The position numbers were made by a program, and so were the translations under genes. Source: Selenomonadaceae bacterium (GTDB lineage: Bacteria > Bacillota > Negativicutes > Selenomonadales > Selenomonadaceae). Taken from it: 8,837 bases of DNA. The stretch lies in the NCBI GenBank assembly GCA_016280345.1, contig JAEEGN010000186.1, forward strand, positions 1-8,837, read 5' to 3'. The notes below the pieces were generated by a model, which saw nothing but the letters and a program-made list of their open reading frames with translations, ran no database searches and had not been told where the DNA came from. Of this stretch, positions 7,319 through 8,837 are shown in pieces (positions within the stretch are counted from its first letter, which is position 1; each line of letters opens with the position of its first letter).

Positions 7319-7336
7319 GGGATGGTATGATATAAT
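7308..7336 (+). promoter_or_regulatory. Extended -10 promoter for dapA
   Basis: The sequence TGATATAAT (7328-7336) is a perfect extended -10 element: TG, one base, then the consensus hexamer TATAAT at 7331-7336. At the standard 17-base spacing the -35 box is TTTCCC (7308-7313), a poor match to TTGACA; extended -10 promoters often tolerate this. Transcription would start near 7343, giving a leader of about 59 bases before the dapA ATG. AT-rich sequence is rare in this window, which makes the match stand out. A housekeeping sigma-A type factor is the expected reader. Confidence 0.7.
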
Positions 7337-7351
7337 AGGAGACGGGAAAGA

Positions 7352-7370
7352 GCGCCGCGGCGCGTTTTAT
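7352..7370 (+). other. Short GC palindrome followed by T-rich bases in the dapA leader
   Basis: GCGCCGCGGCGC (7352-7363) is a perfect 12-base palindrome, followed by GTTTTAT. As RNA it could form only about four base pairs with a four-base loop, so it is a weak candidate for an attenuator-like hairpin. It could also be a DNA-level binding site. The leader of about 59 bases is too short for a lysine riboswitch, and none of its conserved elements were seen. Confidence 0.2.
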
Positions 7371-7401
7371 TCCGGAGTTTAGAAGGAAAAGGGGTTTTAG
7401 C

Positions 7402-8289
7402 ATGAAGAAGCTCATCTTCCGCGGGGCCGGCGTCGCCATCGTGACGCCGTTCACCGCTGACGGTATCAATTTCCCGGAGTTTGGCCGCATCATCGACGAC
7501 CAGATCGCCCACGGAACCGACGCCATCATTGTCGCCGGCACCACGGGCGAGGCGGCGACAATGGACGACGCCGAGCACAAGGCGGCCATCAAGTTCGCGG
7601 TGGAGCACGTGCAGAAACGAGTCCCGGTCGTGGCCGGCACCGGCTCCAACGACACCGCCTTTGCCATCCAACTTTCAAAGTACGCGGAAGCCGTTGGCGC
7701 CGACGGGCTGCTTCTCGTCACGCCCTACTACAATAAATGCACGCAAAAGGGTTTGGTGCAGCACTTCACAGCCATCGCCGACAGCGTGCAAATCCCGTGC
7801 ATTCTCTACAACGTGCCCTCACGTACCGGCGTTACCATCAAGGTCGAGACCTACGCGGCGCTGTCGAAACATCCGAACATCGTGGCCGCGAAGGAAGCCA
7901 GCGGCGACCTCTCGGCGATCCTGCGCATCTTCCGGGCCTGCGGCGACGCGCTCACCATTTATTCCGGCAACGACGATCAGATCGTGCCCATCCTTTCTTT
8001 GGGCGGTCAGGGCGTCATCTCGGTCCTTTCCAACGTCGCGCCCCAGGCGACGCACGACATCTGCCAGCTTTTCTTCGACGGCCGGGTGGCCGAATCGGCG
8101 AAGCTCCAGATCGAGTACGCCGACCTGGTGGACGCGCTGTTCTCGGAGGTCAATCCCATTCCCGTCAAGACGGCAATGCGGCTCCTGGGCTGGGATGCCG
8201 GAGTGCTCCGGCTGCCGCTTTCTGAGATGGAGCCGGCGAATCTCGAGAAGCTGAAAGCGTCGCTCAAGGCCCACGGCCTGTTGCAATGA
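7402..8289 (+). CDS. dapA: 4-hydroxy-tetrahydrodipicolinate synthase
   Basis: DapA condenses pyruvate with aspartate semialdehyde, the first committed step of the diaminopimelate/lysine pathway that feeds peptidoglycan and protein synthesis. The 295-residue protein is a complete class I aldolase TIM barrel. The Schiff-base lysine is K164 (VAAKEASGD). The catalytic triad is T47 (in GTTGE), Y110 or the adjacent Y109 (in PYYNK), and Y136 (YNVPSRTG). R141, in the same block, binds the carboxylate of the aldehyde substrate in characterised enzymes. A strong ribosome binding site (AAGGAAAAGGGG, 7383-7394) lies seven bases before the ATG. The gene has its own promoter at 7308-7336, and no other lysine-pathway gene is next to it. 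Other N-acetylneuraminate-lyase family members share the fold, but the overall match to DapA, including the GTTGE and YNVPSRTG blocks, makes this assignment the best one. Cytosolic homotetramer by family knowledge. Confidence 0.95.
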   Translation: MKKLIFRGAGVAIVTPFTADGINFPEFGRIIDDQIAHGTDAIIVAGTTGEAATMDDAEHKAAIKFAVEHVQKRVPVVAGTGSNDTAFAIQLSKYAEAVGADGLLLVTPYYNKCTQKGLVQHFTAIADSVQIPCILYNVPSRTGVTIKVETYAALSKHPNIVAAKEASGDLSAILRIFRACGDALTIYSGNDDQIVPILSLGGQGVISVLSNVAPQATHDICQLFFDGRVAESAKLQIEYADLVDALFSEVNPIPVKTAMRLLGWDAGVLRLPLSEMEPANLEKLKASLKAHGLLQ

Positions 8290-8343
8290 ACGGTTGTCCC
8301 GAAAGGGCAGGGTTGATACCATCTACAGAAAGGAGACAATGTC

Positions 8344-8727
8344 ATGGCGAAAGGGAAATTCTTTGAGTGCAAGAAATGCGGTAATCTCGTCGGTCTGATC
8401 CGGGAGGGGAAATGTCCTGTCCAGTGCTGCGGCGAGCCCTTGACGGAGCTGGTCCCGAATACGGTGGACGCTTCGGCGGAAAAGCACGTTCCGGTCATTT
8501 CCCGGGAGGGAACGAACGTCGTCGTCAAGGTCGGCAGCGCCCCGCATCCGATGACGGAGGAGCACCTGATCGAGTGGATCTATCTGGCGACCAAGCAGGG
8601 CGGCCAGCGTAAAGCGCTGACAGCCGGCGGCGCGTCGGAGGCGGTCTTTGCCCTGGCGGCCGGGGACGAACCGATTGCGGCTTACGCCTATTGCAACCTG
8701 CACGGTCTCTGGATGGCGGAAGCATAA
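8344..8727 (+). CDS. dfx: Desulfoferrodoxin (superoxide reductase, two-iron class)
   Basis: This non-haem iron protein reduces superoxide to hydrogen peroxide without releasing oxygen, a defence common in anaerobes, using electrons usually supplied by rubredoxin. The 127 residues contain both expected centres. The N-terminal desulforedoxin-like domain (about 1-36) has C9, C12, C28 and C29 for the rubredoxin-type iron. The catalytic neelaredoxin-like domain has the ligand set H48, H68, H74, C117 and H120, within EKHVPV, HPMTEEH and CNLHGLW. E46 and K47 match the Glu-Lys pair next to the active site that assists catalysis. One additional cysteine, C24, lies close to the FeCys4 site. AAAGGAG (8329-8335), eight bases before the ATG, is a strong ribosome binding site; an ATG at 8339 is out of frame and too close. 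It follows dapA by 54 bases with no clear terminator or promoter between them, so co-transcription with dapA is likely. Cytosolic. Confidence 0.96.
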   Translation: MAKGKFFECKKCGNLVGLIREGKCPVQCCGEPLTELVPNTVDASAEKHVPVISREGTNVVVKVGSAPHPMTEEHLIEWIYLATKQGGQRKALTAGGASEAVFALAAGDEPIAAYAYCNLHGLWMAEA

Positions 8728-8741
8728 GAAGGGGAGATTAT

Positions 8742-8837
8742 ATGAAGATATTGCGGATTTGCCTTTTGGTTGTTTCGTTGCTGGCGTTCTCCTGTCCGTT
8801 GGTGCTGGCCTATACGGATCAGGCGACGGTCGCGGAA
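8742..8837 (+). CDS. Exported protein with signal peptide, 5' end only
   Basis: An open frame starts at ATG 8742 and runs off the right edge after 32 residues. AAGGGGAG (8729-8736), five bases before the start, is a strong ribosome binding site, and the gap to the desulfoferrodoxin stop is only 14 bases. The residues form a textbook signal peptide: a basic start (MKILR), a hydrophobic core (about 6-18, ICLLVVSLLAF) and a likely signal peptidase I site after VLA (residue 23). The mature protein begins YTDQATVAE. C18 is preceded by AFS, a poor lipobox, so a lipoprotein is less likely. Too little of the mature protein is visible to name a family. Its closeness to dfx suggests the same transcript. 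Confidence 0.75.
   Translation, partial: MKILRICLLVVSLLAFSCPLVLAYTDQATVAE

Noticed and set aside
7343..7401. Lysine riboswitch or T-box upstream of dapA
   Set aside because: The leader is only about 59 bases and contains none of the conserved elements; these RNAs need well over 150 bases.
8290..8343. Promoter or terminator between dapA and dfx
   Set aside because: The best -35/-10 pair (TTGTCC and GATACC) has a poor -10 and only 15 bases of spacing. The CCC-GAAA-GGG hairpin has just three pairs and no T-run.
1..8837. CRISPR arrays, tRNA/rRNA genes, insertion sequences, tandem repeats or phage genes
   Set aside because: Nearly all of the window is accounted for by intact housekeeping genes. 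The intergenic stretches total only a few hundred bases, and I saw no repeat-spacer pattern, tRNA-like cloverleaf, transposase or terminal repeats.

Overview
This window looks like ordinary chromosomal sequence from a GC-rich, anaerobic Firmicutes-type bacterium, most likely a member of the Negativicutes or a related clostridial lineage. Three things point there: the gene order cysS-mrnC-thyX-rlmB-yacP, a cysteinyl-tRNA synthetase whose signature block reads like the Negativicutes/clostridial form, and a desulfoferrodoxin (superoxide reductase), an enzyme typical of anaerobes. The assignment is inferred from gene content and remembered family sequence, not from a search. All genes are on the + strand and densely packed.

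Layout: positions 1-106 hold the 3' end of an unidentified gene. Positions 125-4239 form a tight translation/RNA-metabolism operon: cysS (cysteinyl-tRNA synthetase), mrnC (Mini-ribonuclease III, 23S rRNA maturation), thyX (flavin-dependent thymidylate synthase), rlmB (23S rRNA 2'-O-methyltransferase family) and yacP/rae1 (NYN-domain ribosome-associated endonuclease). Neighbouring genes overlap or are separated by at most 33 bases. After a 76-base gap comes a 971-residue M16C (presequence-protease type) zinc metallopeptidase at 4316-7231.

A 170-base intergenic region (7232-7401) carries two inverted repeats and a clear extended -10 promoter (TGATATAAT), which drives dapA (dihydrodipicolinate synthase, 7402-8289). 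The desulfoferrodoxin gene follows at 8344-8727. The window ends inside a gene for an exported protein; only its signal peptide and a few mature residues are visible.

Functionally, the first block couples tRNA charging, rRNA processing and modification, and mRNA surveillance at the ribosome, with thymidylate synthesis inserted among them. The second block combines peptide turnover, lysine/diaminopimelate synthesis for the cell wall, and superoxide defence. I found no mobile element, CRISPR array, RNA gene or evident new multi-gene system. The points most worth a second look are the promoter-overlapping inverted repeat before dapA, the break in conserved gene order after yacP (sigH is usually next), the basic N-terminal extension of RlmB, the cysteine-rich tail of ThyX, and the unidentified genes at both edges.
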